From positions 6,387,272 to 6,451,271 of the forward strand of contig CM042038.1 of assembly GCA_023525975.1 (NCBI GenBank): DNA of 64,000 nucleotides, in the 5' to 3' direction. The notes beneath the pieces were generated by a model. That model was given only the letters and a program-made list of their open reading frames with translations. It made no database searches and had not been told where the DNA came from. The translations under genes were made by a program, and so were the position numbers. Of this stretch, positions 33,501 to 45,456 are shown in pieces. This DNA is from Smallanthus sonchifolius (taxonomy: Eukaryota > Streptophyta > Magnoliopsida > Asterales > Asteraceae). Numbering within the stretch: position 1 is the stretch's first letter; every line of letters starts with the position of its first letter.

Positions 33501-35805
33501 TGACAGTTATAACCGTCAACCATTTACCTGTCCCCTATAAATAGGGCGATCTTTGGTCTGGTTTCAAACAATGAAATTCATTACGAATTACGATACAAAT
33601 TTCATATAGAATTTAGTACTCAATATTGTCTCTTTTGTCTTATCTGATTAAAGATTTTGGAGCACCACCCAAATGAGTTTAATATGAAAGTGATTTCACA
33701 CTATCCAAAAGGCTATCCGGGAAACTCCAAAAATACAAAACCTACATTATCATCTTGGCCACAATTAAAAGCACATAAAATGTATTGAAGATATTTAAAG
33801 GTTAAACATTTATCATAAATTCAACATCTCTCAGATTTCCAAACAATGTTGAATTCACCTAAGATGTACAAACACTCCTTCAAGGACACATCGTCCTCAA
33901 TAATGTTTTTCCAACATGTAGACATAACATTTGTAACACACAACCTTTCGTACAAATTTTTTTTTATTTTTTACCACTGAAAGCTCACAGAAGGATGCTA
34001 AGGTGAAGACTGTGTTGGGAGGAATAGATGCCAAGGAATTCGCTAGTTCTCAAGGAAAAAGTCATTGACCAAAGGTCGTCTTTAGATGAACGAGAGATTG
34101 TGTGAGATGGGGAACATGGAGATGATGTAAAGGTCATGACTTTAAAGAGATAAAAATGTTTTTTTGTGCGGGCGTAGTGACCGATCAAGGATAACATTAT
34201 ATGGTTCTTGATATCGTACATTTCTAATACTCTTATAATCATAACTTTCATGTCCACTATCCATATCATTAGAGATCATCTCTATCTCTATTATTCTGAA
34301 ATTTCTTCTATTTTATGTCTATATTCATCTTTCAATTTTAGAGTTTAGTAATAGAGATTCTTTAAGTATAGATATCCATTTTTATCAATTTATATATTTT
34401 TTGTGAGTGTCTAGTAAAAAGATAAAATAATAAAATAAGTGTTTGTGAGTGAAATAAAGATAAAAATGAAATGTAAATGGTTAAACCAAATTTAAAAAAA
34501 TATAATATTTAGTTAAATTATATATGAAGATTGAGATGTTACTACGAATACGTATTTTTAACATATATTTCACTACTACTCTAAATGATTAATCATCATC
34601 CACGGGTGTTGTGGGCCGTAGTTATGATACTAAAGAGGGGTTGGGATTTGAGGTAATAATGATTAGGGGGTGGGTAAAATGGTAATCATGAGTCATTATC
34701 ATTTTGTTGAATGGACTTGAATGTACAACAATTTTTTTCAAAAGGCACTTGAATTGAATGTACAACATAATTTCACCTACTATAACCAATATCATACATA
34801 TCAATGCTTTTTTTTTAATAAAAACAATTAAAATATATTTGATCCAAAATTAACTTTGTTTCGAAAATATTACTCTAAATTTTATGGTGATAATATATTA
34901 AAAGTTAATCCTATACTTGTAGTTAAACTTTGTTGTACGTTTTTTTTTAAATAAGTATTTATTATAATGTCTTTTGATGGGATTTATATTGAGAAATGCA
35001 AAAAAGTGAACAACTTTTGAATCTTTCTCTCAACTTGACCTTTCATCTTGTATATGAATTATTGCTTTCCACTTGAGCTTCATTATTCTTCCCATTTTGC
35101 CTTCCTACGCTTTTACACAATAATTTTTTTTTTATCAAATATCTAACTACTAATTGATTAAATATTGTTGAATGTTCGCTGATAAATAAAGTACTTAAAG
35201 CGTAATAATCATGACGGGTTGAAATTGATTACACGTTCCGTATTTCTCATACTAAAGAAATCATTTTCAATACATACATGCTTATAAATTAGAACCATGT
35301 AACAAGGACACGATAAACACGTAATAATCATTACCAAACATATAGGAAAAGCTTGTTTTAAATTGAATTTTATAGCAACAAAAAGTAACTTTGTGTTAAC
35401 ATTATACAAAACTTTACTTTTTATTCAAAATAGAAAATAAATTTAATCATTGCTACCGGAAAATTGGGTATGAATTAAGGAGATACTTTCAAGGACCTTT
35501 AGAAGAGTTGACTTTAATTTTGAATTTCAAAACATTTATATTCTAGGTTTTTCTATGTTGAGGTTTATTTTTTCATTAAATGTGGTAATATTGGACAGTA
35601 AGATAAAATGGGGTTTTAGTTGAAATGTGTAATTTTTAGTTTTTAGTTACATAATAAAATGGGTTTGGTCATGTTGGATTGAAACCATATTTTTTTAAAC
35701 TCTTATAGATGATTAAAGCATTCGTATGATTACAAAACCACATTATTATATAAGTTTTTTCAAATAACACAATTCAAGATTTTGTTAGCATTTATATATT
35801 ATATA
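30600..35805. other. AT-rich intergenic sequence between LCR and the ACOS5-like gene
   Basis: No gene or complete element could be supported. There is a (GT)n(AT)n run at 30804-30826. Two GTATGTTGGTTTTT copies lie near 33290 and 33347. A single less AT-rich patch at 31900-32030 has a minus-strand frame of 61 codons without known motifs. Reading frames of 60-95 codons on the minus strand (for example 33985-34269) lack homology I can recognise. Confidence 0.5.
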
Positions 35806-36311
35806 CTAGGTTAAAATCTCGTGTACTACGGGGTTAAATAAATTAAAAGTTATATATTTAGTAATAAAAAATTTATATTTTTAAAAATCCGTGTAATACA
35901 CGGGTTGAATAAACCAATATATTACATCAGTTGAATAAAATATAATGTAATTTGTTAACAAACACATTTGTCAAAATATGTTTTTAAAAAATGTAATTTG
36001 TCGTGACAGTTATAAGGTATGTTAAGTTAGTTTTTAAAACATTTGTTTTCAACTGAGTATTAATTTTTTAATTTAATTGATAAATGTTAGTTTATATTAA
36101 GTTCATTTGATTGATGATATAATAGTTATTTATAATTAAATAATAAGTATTCGTAATTAAATTTGTTAATATAAAGATTATTATTTAATATGAGAGAGAA
36201 ATATAAAATCTAATATTTAATAGGAGAGAGAGAGACGAAAAAATAAAAATAAGAAGTAACCAGAGAGTGACACGTGTCCTGAAAAGATTTTTATTTATTA
36301 AAGTAGTAAGA
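35806..36311 (-). mobile_element. Helitron-like element
   Basis: On the minus strand it starts TCTTACTACTTTAATAAATA after a host A. It ends with a hairpin of the CCCGTGTATTACACGG type (copy at 35885-35902), a second CCCCGTAGTACACGAG, and AACCTAG before a host T. Two hairpin-like blocks near the 3' end suggest two fused 3' termini. Noncoding. Confidence 0.65.
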
Positions 36312-36680
36312 TATGCAATTTAGATCCGTTTAGGTAAGTTTTTTTTTTGAAAGGTTAGATCCGTTTAGCTATTAAATATTATTTTATTTACTTATTAGAT
36401 TGGCTATTAATAAAATATATTTTTATGTTGACTCGTTAAATGACATATCCTCGATTTTTAAATTATATTTTTTTTCTTTTTTTTAAGACAAATTTCTTTA
36501 TTTTTCCTAAAATTGGAATATATAAAGTTATTAGATTTTATCAGACATTCATACGAAGATAAAAAAAAAAAGAAAATGGATGCTTGGAGTCGAAACTTAA
36601 ATGTATTTGGGCTAGTACATGAATATGGGCCGGTCAGATTATCCATTTAAAGCCTATGCTATTTGTTGTGTGAGAATAAA

Positions 36681-37606
36681 TCTATACTATATAATAAATA
36701 AAGGTTTTCATGTCACATGTCGTTTCTATATTCATTTTTATTATTCTTTTCTTGACTCTTTCTTATTAAATACACATTTATATTTTAATAATAATATATT
36801 TTTAAATAAAAAACTAATGTTTATATTAATAAGTCTATACTATATAATAAATAAATGTTTTTAGTGTCACGTGTCGCCTCCATATTCATTCTCACAATTT
36901 TTTTCCTGCATCTCTCTTTTATTTAATGCACTTCTATCTTTTATAATAATATATATTAAAAGTAAATACTAATTATACTAATAAAACACATTTATTTTAA
37001 ATTATCCCTTATTATAGCAAACTTTGAAACTTAATTATCTAACTTTCATTTCAATCAAATACTAATTAAAAGTCAAATTACATTAAATGCTAATTAACGT
37101 ATTTTCAAAACCCAGTTATATATTAACTTTTACATTTCTATCCTTAGTATATGTAATATATTTTTACACATCTATACTATAAAACAAATAAAAGTTTTAC
37201 TTGCCACGTGTCGCCTCCATATTCATTCTTATCTTTTTTTTTTCCCGTCTCTCTCTCTTATTAAATGCAATTCCATCTTTTCATAATAATAATATATATT
37301 TAAAAAATAATATTAATTATACTAATAAAACACATTTATTTTAAATTATCCCTTATTAAAACTTTGAAATCTGGTTATGTAACTTTTATTTTCAATCAAA
37401 TAATAAATGAAAATCAAATTAAATTAAATAGTACTTAACGTATTTTCGAAACTCAATTATATATTAATTTTTACATATTTTGCATTTTGTTTTCTATCCT
37501 TACTATATGACACATTTTTACACTTGTAAAATATACACATAAATATTTAAGAGTTTTATGTATTGACATTTTTCACCCCGTATGTAGTACACATGATCTA
37601 AGCTAG
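36681..37606 (+). mobile_element. Stack of Helitron-like 5' ends with one 3' end
   Basis: TCTATACTATATAATAAATA or its close variant begins at 36681, 36834 and 37171, each followed by the shared CACGTGTCGCC / CTCTCTTATTAAATGC block. Only the last copy reaches a 3' end: a CCCCGTATGTAGTACACATG hairpin region, then CTAAGCTAG at 37606 before a host T. The first two lack 3' ends, so this is a chain of truncated copies upstream of one complete copy (37171-37606). Confidence 0.7.
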
Positions 37607-38575
37607 TATAATAATAACAACGGGTTAAAATGCCTGCCACATCAATATATTCCAACTTTTTTCAATATATATTCATTTTTGTATTTGATATTTCGATTTG
37701 ATGGTTAAAGTGTTAAACGATACGTTAGTTGCTAACAAAAATAAATTTTAGTATTATAACGAATTAAAGACATATTTAATATAAAACCAACTTTATATAG
37801 ATTATTGTTCGGACCATTACCTGATTTAAAGACGAATTAAAGACGCATACCTGATTTATATTAGAATAGTAGAAAATATAAAGTAGGACGGTTATGTGGC
37901 TAAAACAATATGTACAAATATTATACGGTTCTTAATTTAAAATTCACGATTCTATTTAAAAATCTGTTTATTTTTACAATTTAAAAATCTATTTAATGTA
38001 AAAAATATGCAAGCCAAAATCAGATATTGTGTTATTTAACCTTAAACATAAACAATTTTTTTGGTTTTCTAATTTGTAGATAACTAGTCATATATTTGTT
38101 ACCTCAAAACCTACTAAAAAGACTTTTTAATCACTCTTAATTAATAAAAAGAAGTCAAATATCTCAAATATATTAGACAAATTTAACGTCCTTTTTAGTT
38201 GTTATAATATTGTTAATGTTACCGAATACCGCAAACTACTTTCCATTATATTGTTTGAAATAGGAAAAATATTAGAAATCGTTAACTTTTTTTTGTTATA
38301 AAAAGGTAAATTTTCTAAAATATAAATTGTTATTGTATTCAATCTACCCTTTATTAAAACAAAAAAAAAGGTACAAAATGAGAAACATGACTCAACAATC
38401 TCCAACCTAAGAAAATGACCATGACAATCCCACCTTACTCCTAACCTCGTCCTAAAACCTTATTGCACACACACTCACCATTCTCCGAACTATTGTACCA
38501 TAAACTAGCCCAATCTTTATACATATATGTCCCTATTCTTCCATACTTCTTTCCTAGTATCCTTAAATATCAATC
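37607..38575. other. Upstream region of the ACOS5-like gene
   Basis: AT-rich sequence with no other gene. Immediately upstream, 38517-38528 reads TTTATACATATA, a possible TATA element about 50 bases before the start codon. The short interval 38400-38575 is C-rich compared with its surroundings, as expected for a leader. Anther-specific motifs could not be judged by eye. Confidence 0.4.
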
Positions 38576-41500
38576 ATGGAAAAAACAACAAAAGATTTGA
38601 CAAAGGACGAAGGTGAAGAAATCGTTTTCCGAAGCCGTTATCCGTCTGTTCCCATTCCCGACAACCTCACATTGCCGGAGTTTGTGCTTAAAGATGTAGA
38701 ACTGTATGCTGACCATGTGGCATTTGTGGACGTTGCCACCAAAAGGTCATATACTCATGGGGAGGTAGCTAGGGATGTTAGAAGGTTCTCTAAGGCGTTG
38801 AGGTCTCTTGGACTGAAAGCAGGTCATGCTGTGGTTGTCGTACTCCCCAATGTCATTGAGTATGCGATTGTGGCTTTAGGTATCATGGCAGCCGGTGGTG
38901 TCTTTTCAGGTGCAAATCCATCAAGCCATTCGTCTGAGATCAAAAAGCAAGTTGACTTGGCTGAAGCGAAACTAATTGTAACCGATGAGCGTACTTACAA
39001 TAAGGTAACCTTAATTTGAGTGAAAACTCATGTCGTGTTGACCATGATTACAAACAAACAAATACATACCCAACAAAATCATACAAAATAAGTAACGTCT
39101 GAAAAAGTTGAGAGATAAGTAAACCTTACCTCTATCTCACGGAGAGACCGTTCACTCAAAAAAACAAAAAACTATTGGTAAATTTTTTATAAAAGTATGT
39201 TATAACTAACAATAAGATGTTACTAGACCACAAGATAAAATGTTACTTAAATAGTTAATAATCTACAATAAAATAAAATGTTTATACCTTCACCTTCAAC
39301 ATAACAGGTAAAGGAATTAGGGTTACCGGTGATCATCATCGGAGAAGAACGAGTAGAGGGGACAATATTTTGGGACGAATTGCTCGAAGCAGCAGAGCGA
39401 GCTAGCAACAACGGCATCGAAACCGTCGTAAATCAAAATGACCTTTGTGCCCTTCCGTTCTCGTCAGGGACGACGGGACTTTCAAAGGGCGTAATGCTAA
39501 CTCACCGGAACATCGTAGCGAACCTCTGTTCAACTTTATTCAGTGTCAACCCGGATTATATAGGCAAAGTCACTATTTTAGGGCTAATTCCGTACTTTCA
39601 CATCTACGGACTCACCGGAATCTTGTGCGCCACGCTTCGAAACAAAGGGAAAGTTGTGGTGATGGGAAGGTATGATTTGCCGACTGTTTTGAAAGCATTG
39701 ATCGAGCATGAAGTCCATTTTGCCCCCATTGTTCCCCCGATACTTTTAGGGTTGGTTAAACATCCGATCGATGAAGATCTCGCCAAGCTTAAACTCCGGT
39801 CGGTCATGACAGCCTCCGCGCCTCTTGCCCCCGAGCTTTACGAGGAATTCCAGAGGAAATTCCCCCAAATCGAGGTTCAAGAGGTAAAAACAAGCATCCA
39901 CGTTATTTTTACTAAACGTACCCCTAATATCAATCACATCACTTTTTATTAGCGGAGAGGGGTACATTTAGTAAAAGTAAGAGGGTGAGGTACGTTTAGC
40001 ATAACGCAATTACTATTGATAGATAATAGCATACTTCTGATTTATGTGGTTACTAGTACGAGCAGGGTCGGCCTAGAGGGAGGGCGACCGTCTCGGGCCC
40101 GGTCTACTTAGGGCCCGAAGTTTTTAAATTTTTTTATATTATATATATGTATGTTTTAAAAAAAATCTATATATAAGCCCAATTATTTATAAATCTGAAC
40201 CTAAAACCAAAAATAAAAATCTATATATAGCCCTATATTTTTTTTAAAAATTTGTATATATCAACCCGTATTATGTTTTTTTATATGATTATTGAGTTTA
40301 TATTATAGGGCCCGATTTTTTTTAATGTCCTGGGCGCAAAACGTTTTGAGGATCTCGGGACCGGCCCTGGGTACAAGTTTGTGTAATTTTTTGATAATTT
40401 GTAGGCTTACGGAATGACGGAACATAGTTGTATCACGCTAACCCATGGTGGCGATCACACGGCTAAAAAACGCTCGGTTGGTTACATACTACCGAATTTA
40501 GAAGTGAAATTCGTGGATCCTGATACTGGCCGATCTCTACCAGCAAACACCCCTGGAGAAATATGCGTTCGAAGTCAATGTGTGATGAAAGGTACAAGTA
40601 AAATAATCATTGTACTGGATTCAATGAAGAAATATTTTTTTTTTTAACGGCAGATCTACCAACTCTTAAATTACATCAAATAATTCACCCTATGCATGGG
40701 TTTGAACCCAGGACCTCTCATTTAAGAGGCCTCTACCAAGTGAGCTAGTCCCACATTGGTAAGAAATCTTGTTTACTGATTCATTTTTTCTTGTGATGAT
40801 TCAATAAGGTTACTACAAGAATGAAGTTGAAACGGCTCATACGATTGACGAACATGGGTGGCTTCATACTGGCGACATTGGGTACATTGACGATGAAGGC
40901 GACGTATTCATCATTGATCGTATGAAAGAGCTTATTAAGTACAAGGGATTTCAAGTAAGATTTTTCAGTCCATATAAGTTTGAATATTGTTAGGATTAAT
41001 CAAAGTAATAATCCGGTTTTAATTTGTTTAATGTGGTGAAGGTTGCACCGGCTGAGTTAGAAGGGATACTTTTAGGCCATCCTTCTGTCGAAGATGCCGC
41101 AGTCGTGGGGTAACTGTCATAATAATAATAGATAAAAAATGTTAAAAAGAAATGGGCGGATACAGGGTGTCAGTAGTGTCGGGTTGGTGGTTGATGGTCT
41201 GGATAGGCGAACCAAACTGAACTAATTTATTTATTTATTTATTCGTTCATTCGTGTCAAACATATCAACCTTAACCTGGACACATTGTCGTGTTTTGTGT
41301 CGATCCATTAAAAATAAAGTTAGTGGAAATTAATAGTTGATGAATAGTTTTAAAAAGTTAATTTCAATTCTAAAAGTGAATAGTGAGAGAAAATTAAAAA
41401 TCAAAGTATCTAACCGTAAATGTTTGCACTTTTTAACTAACACCCTTTAAAATCTAAATACGAACTTTTATAAAAACCCCTTACTTAAACGGGTTTATGG

Positions 41501-42102
41501 GTTAATCTGTTTATTGAACGGGTGTGTTCGAGTTGACACATATATTAAACATATTATGTTTAGGTTGACCCGTTTAATAAACTAGTTATATTAGCCACCC
41601 TAGGCTGATAGACGAGATATAAAATCTAATGACTATGACTCTATGAGTTCACTATACACATTTTCGTGTGCAGCGAATACCCTCTATTCTCGTGAGCAAT
41701 ATAAAATCTTATGACTATCTTAAATTTTAGTTAATTTATATCAAAATTAATACTTAGTTACAAAAGCTTTTTTTTTCCTTAATTTTTCTCTTGCACATCA
41801 AAAAGTTGTTGCCCACAATGTTACCATATTAATGAAAGAAAATCATAAATATTGATTTATGTAGGCTGCCTGATAAAGAGGCAGGGGAAATACCAGGGGC
41901 AAATGTGGTAATGAGCAAAGATGCAACAGAGAGTGAAGAAGATATGATGAAGTACGTAGCTGATAATGTAGCACAATACAAGAAGGTGAGGGTGCTTCAT
42001 TTTGTAGACGAAATACCTAAAACACCCTCTGGCAAGATCATGAGAAGACTCATCAAACAGAAAATGTTGGAGAATATTACCAAACCTGCGGCTCCACAAT
42101 AA
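38576..42102 (+). CDS. ACOS5: Acyl-CoA synthetase 5-like (4CL-like) enzyme
   Basis: Six exons (38576-39004, 39308-39883, 40405-40591, 40809-40954, 41042-41109, 41865-42102), all GT-AG with phases that join in frame, give 547 aa. It is an ANL-superfamily adenylating enzyme. The P-loop-like motif FSSGTTGLSKGVMLTH lies at residues 194-209, YGMTEHSC at 337-344, GEICVRSQCVMKG at 386-398, GWLHTGD with the ribose-binding Asp at about 420, the hinge DRMKELIKYKGFQ at 434-446, and the catalytic C-terminal Lys in PKTPSGK at about 526. The box-II variant and TEHSCITLTH set it apart from true 4CL and match Arabidopsis ACOS5 (At1g62940, about 542 aa), which activates fatty acids in tapetum cells for sporopollenin. 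There is no PTS1-type end (it ends KPAAPQ), so it is probably cytosolic or ER-associated. Intron 2 holds a hAT-type MITE and intron 3 a SINE. Substrate and tissue are inferred from the clade. Confidence 0.93.
40063..40369. mobile_element. hAT-type MITE in intron 2 of the ACOS5-like gene
   Basis: The ends are CAGGGTCGGCC and, read inward from the right, CAGGGCCGGTC. The flanks AGTACGAG (40055-40062) and GGTACAAG (40370-40377) give an 8-bp target duplication with two mismatches. The interior has GGGCCCGAAG and a partly matching GGGCCCGATT near the ends. At 307 bp there is no coding capacity. Confidence 0.75.
40634..40760 (-). mobile_element. tRNA-derived SINE in intron 3 of the ACOS5-like gene
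   Basis: The minus strand begins with a tRNA-like head, GGGACTAGCTCACTTGGTAG (A-box region), then GGTCCTGGGTTCAAACC (B box). It ends in a poly-A (poly-T on plus at 40634-40645). AAGAAAT flanks it at 40627-40633 and 40761-40767. The head resembles a lysine-type tRNA but cannot fold into a full tRNA, so it is a SINE and not a tRNA gene. Confidence 0.7.
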
Positions 42103-44943
42103 ACCAAGCATAAAGTACAACCTTCATTGCAGGAATAATCATTTTTTACCTACTTACTAAAAGTGACAATTGAAATGCCTTTTTATTCACACAAACTAGT
42201 ATTATGTAATGCTTTCTTAGCAAAAAAAACGCAGCAATAAATTAACAACTTCTCTTCAAATAATGGGTTATTAAATTTGGTTACTAATTTGTTTTAATTT
42301 AAAAAAATAAAAAAATGAGGTGGGTTAGACGGTACTTGGAGTCTTGAAGGGCACCACTCCCACCATGTAAGGTAGTTTGGAAGAGTAGTTTGTCAAAATG
42401 AGGTGACATGTTCTCATTGATGGGCTTGACATGGTAGTTTTGAGTGGGAGTGTATCACTCCCACCACCCTAACAACCATGTCTGAAAAATCATCTATTTT
42501 GATGATTGTGATGGTAACTATCCTTTACAGCTGATTTCATAGATTCGTGTATTTTTAGACAAGTATATGGACTTTATTATACTAAAGTTGGGTTATACTA
42601 AAATGGGGTCGAGTGATTTTTTTATGTAAAATGAAAAAGTATTTCGGTTTTTTATGATATTAAAAAAACATAAATTATTTTATAATATTTGAGAACGGGC
42701 CTTGAAGCAACCTTAGTTGCTTCTTTGTGACATTGAAGGTATGAGTTCAAGCCGTTGAAAACAGCCTCAATTTCATTTTTAGAAACTTTTGTTTTAGTTT
42801 TATACAAACAAGAAATTTTGCCCCGCGCTTCGCGGCGGAAGGCGGTCATTAAACGGTTGTGCCGGTGACATTAACATGGCTAAGAAAAAAAACGTGGTTA
42901 AATACATAAAGATACGTATGAAGTTACTGCAACTCAGTTGTGAAGATCGAAACATAGATAAAAGACATTTATAAAACGGTATCGATGTTTTCTGGTCAGT
43001 TTCTGTCTCATTATTAACGGTACCAGCACGTTACCGTCAGTCTATATAAATCACAATACCTAAAAAATACCTTATTTTGAATACAACTCCGTTTTTAACA
43101 AAAAAATTATACCGTGACGCCAAGGAAAAAAAATAATTAACGAACGAAAGTTATTGATGAAAATATCAGATTATATATACTACAGGAAGTAAACTCTAAA
43201 TTTTAAAAATTTAAGGGGGGTTAAAGTGATATATTACAAGGTTTAGGGGTCATTTTTATTATTTGCCAAAGTTAGGGGGAGAGTTTGCCATTTGTCAAAG
43301 TTGAGAGAATTTATCTTTTATCATTTATCACCATCATTTCTTTTTAATTCTATTGATAATTGATGGGTTCACCCTTATAACCTTATTCCAACATAAATAT
43401 GATCGCTTTATTAAATAGGTTGGACGTCCTAAATTGAAAAAAAGGAAAGAGAGAGAGACTTTATTTGTTAAATGATGAGAGCAAACAACATAAAATCTAA
43501 CTGTTTTAATGTCAAATTTATCATCCTTGTAACATCTTTAATAATTGAGTTAATTACATGGATGGTTATTTGGTAAAGACGTATTGCATATATTGCCCAT
43601 AACTTTAAAAAGTTATATGTGGTACTTGTTGTTCATTCAAAAAGTTATACACGTGGTCCTTATTGTAACACTAAGTTTTGAGCAGGTCATAAGTTCAAGT
43701 CTTAATCTTAACAAGAATTAAAATATTTGCCTTAAAAAAATACCCATTTAATTAAGTTTAACTATTTAACCTACCCAACCCACCCCACCCCACCCCTCCC
43801 GTGTCGTCTTCATCTCTTCCTCCACCCACATCTGATAACACAGTGAACACATCGTCACCACATATGTTCTGATAACCTGTGAACACCCATGTCGGCCACC
43901 ATCTGTGATTCTATGAACCTCCATCTCTATTTCGATCTGTCTGTCACTCAAATCAACTGAATCGCCAGTATACGCCCACCATCCTCTGACTTCCTCATCT
44001 TCTTCGCCATCAACTTTGTTTTGCTGCACATCACCACCATCAACATCTCCTTTGCGTTCTGGAGGGAAATTGCTTATCGGAAATTGAAGCGAGTATCCCC
44101 ACTTACCCTTCTTTCTTCCAATGTTTAGCCCATCATCACTAGATGCATGAGTCTAGTCATATTACGAAAACAAATAGACGATGATCAAAAAATGAGGAAG
44201 ATGAATGTAAACCGAGCTCAAGTTGGCCCCAACAAGCTTTAACCGAAAGACAAGCTCAATGAATTATCAGATTAATTTTGTACCTAGTTTTTTTTATCAG
44301 ATTCTGTGATCGAAGAAGATGGAAATGTAAGACATGATTTTATTATGTGACTCTTATAATCATTTATTCTAATTATTAAATGATCAATTGATTTATTTAT
44401 TTATTAACCCATGGCTTGTAATTACTTGATGAACCTAATTACTCTTAATGGGTTTCTCCTTGGATGTACATATTTAAAGAGAGATAATTAGAGGAGATAG
44501 ACTAATAAAAAATCAACAATTCTATCATACTAATAGTTCGTCCCTCTCTCTCTCTCCCCCATAACCATGAGTTCTTACGAACTCACCTTACTCATCCTAA
44601 CCGTACACCCTAAACGGGAACCCGAGATCATGACATCTTCCCTCTCGTCTAGCTTAATAGGTATGTTTTACATTATTGTTTTCCATTAACATGTTCAAGA
44701 ATTAATCAACAGAATCATGAATCTGAATGGTGGCAATGGAAGTTAAGAGGGAGGTTGGCGTGATCGCTGGAGAAGCAGGATGTTGGCGGAGATGACAACT
44801 GGCGGGTCGGGATGTTAGCGACAATTAATGGAATGGTGAACGGGTGGTGACGGTTGTAAGGTTTAAGTTTGGTGGTGATGTGTAGGTGGGTTAAAGTGGT
44901 GGATCATGTGGGTTAAAAACTTAAATATCTCTTTTAATATATA
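42103..44943. other. Intergenic sequence, no gene seen
   Basis: There is a segment of GGTGGGAGTG-type repeats at 42320-42480. A tRNA-like B box (GGTATGAGTTCAAGCC) near 42738 suggests a decayed SINE. CCCCGCGCTTCGCGGCGG at 42823 is a strong hairpin. A second B-box-like AGGTCATAAGTTCAAGTC lies near 43685. C-rich text at 43770-43810 and a patch at 44570-44660 are open for short distances but match no protein. Confidence 0.45.
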
Positions 44944-45278
44944 CTAAGTTAAAATCTTGTGTATTACACGGGTTGAATAAATATAATATTATATATTAAG
45001 CAATACAAAATTTAGTTTTTAAAAACTCGTGTTTTACACGGGTTGAATAAACACGTGGAATACAATATAATCTGTTAACACATACACTCGTCACAATATG
45101 TAAGGAGATTTTATTAATACAAATACTAGTATTTTCATTAAAAATATATTATTATTATTATTATTATTAAAAGATATAAGTATATTTACTAAAAGAGATA
45201 AACGAGAAAAAAATGATGAGAATAAATATGGAGTCTACACGTGACATGAAAAAACATTTATTTATTATATAGTATAGA
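44944..45278 (-). mobile_element. Helitron-like element
   Basis: On the minus strand it starts TCTATACTATATAATAAATA after a host A. It ends with the hairpin CCCGTGTAATACACAAG and AACTTAG before a host T. A second CCCGTGTAAAACACGAG hairpin lies about 60 bases inward. An (ATT)n microsatellite lies at about 45150-45170. Confidence 0.7.
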
Positions 45279-45456
45279 TATAGATTTAATTTTTTTATTT
45301 TGGGTATTTAAAAAAATAGAAAACGTCACAAAATAGTAATCAAGTTTCAAAAGTGTTTCAATTAGATCACTAATGTTTTGCTCAAATTGGGTCACTAAAC
45401 CTTCAAATCAATCTATAATCGGATTTTTTTTTTGTCAAGAAATAAATGGAGGAGAA

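Noticed and set aside
33985..34269. 94-codon minus-strand frame
   Set aside because: No motif recognised, AT-rich, isolated, and no splice partners.
40634..40760. tRNA gene in the ACOS5-like intron
   Set aside because: It has A and B boxes but no full cloverleaf. It has a poly-A tail and a short flanking duplication, so it is a SINE.
42823..42841. CCCCGCGCTTCGCGGCGG hairpin as a Helitron 3' end
   Set aside because: No CTAG-type terminus follows and no TC start of the family is found at a fitting distance.
44570..44660. Short open segment followed by a GT donor-like site
   Set aside because: About 30 codons with no recognisable family and no partner exon nearby.
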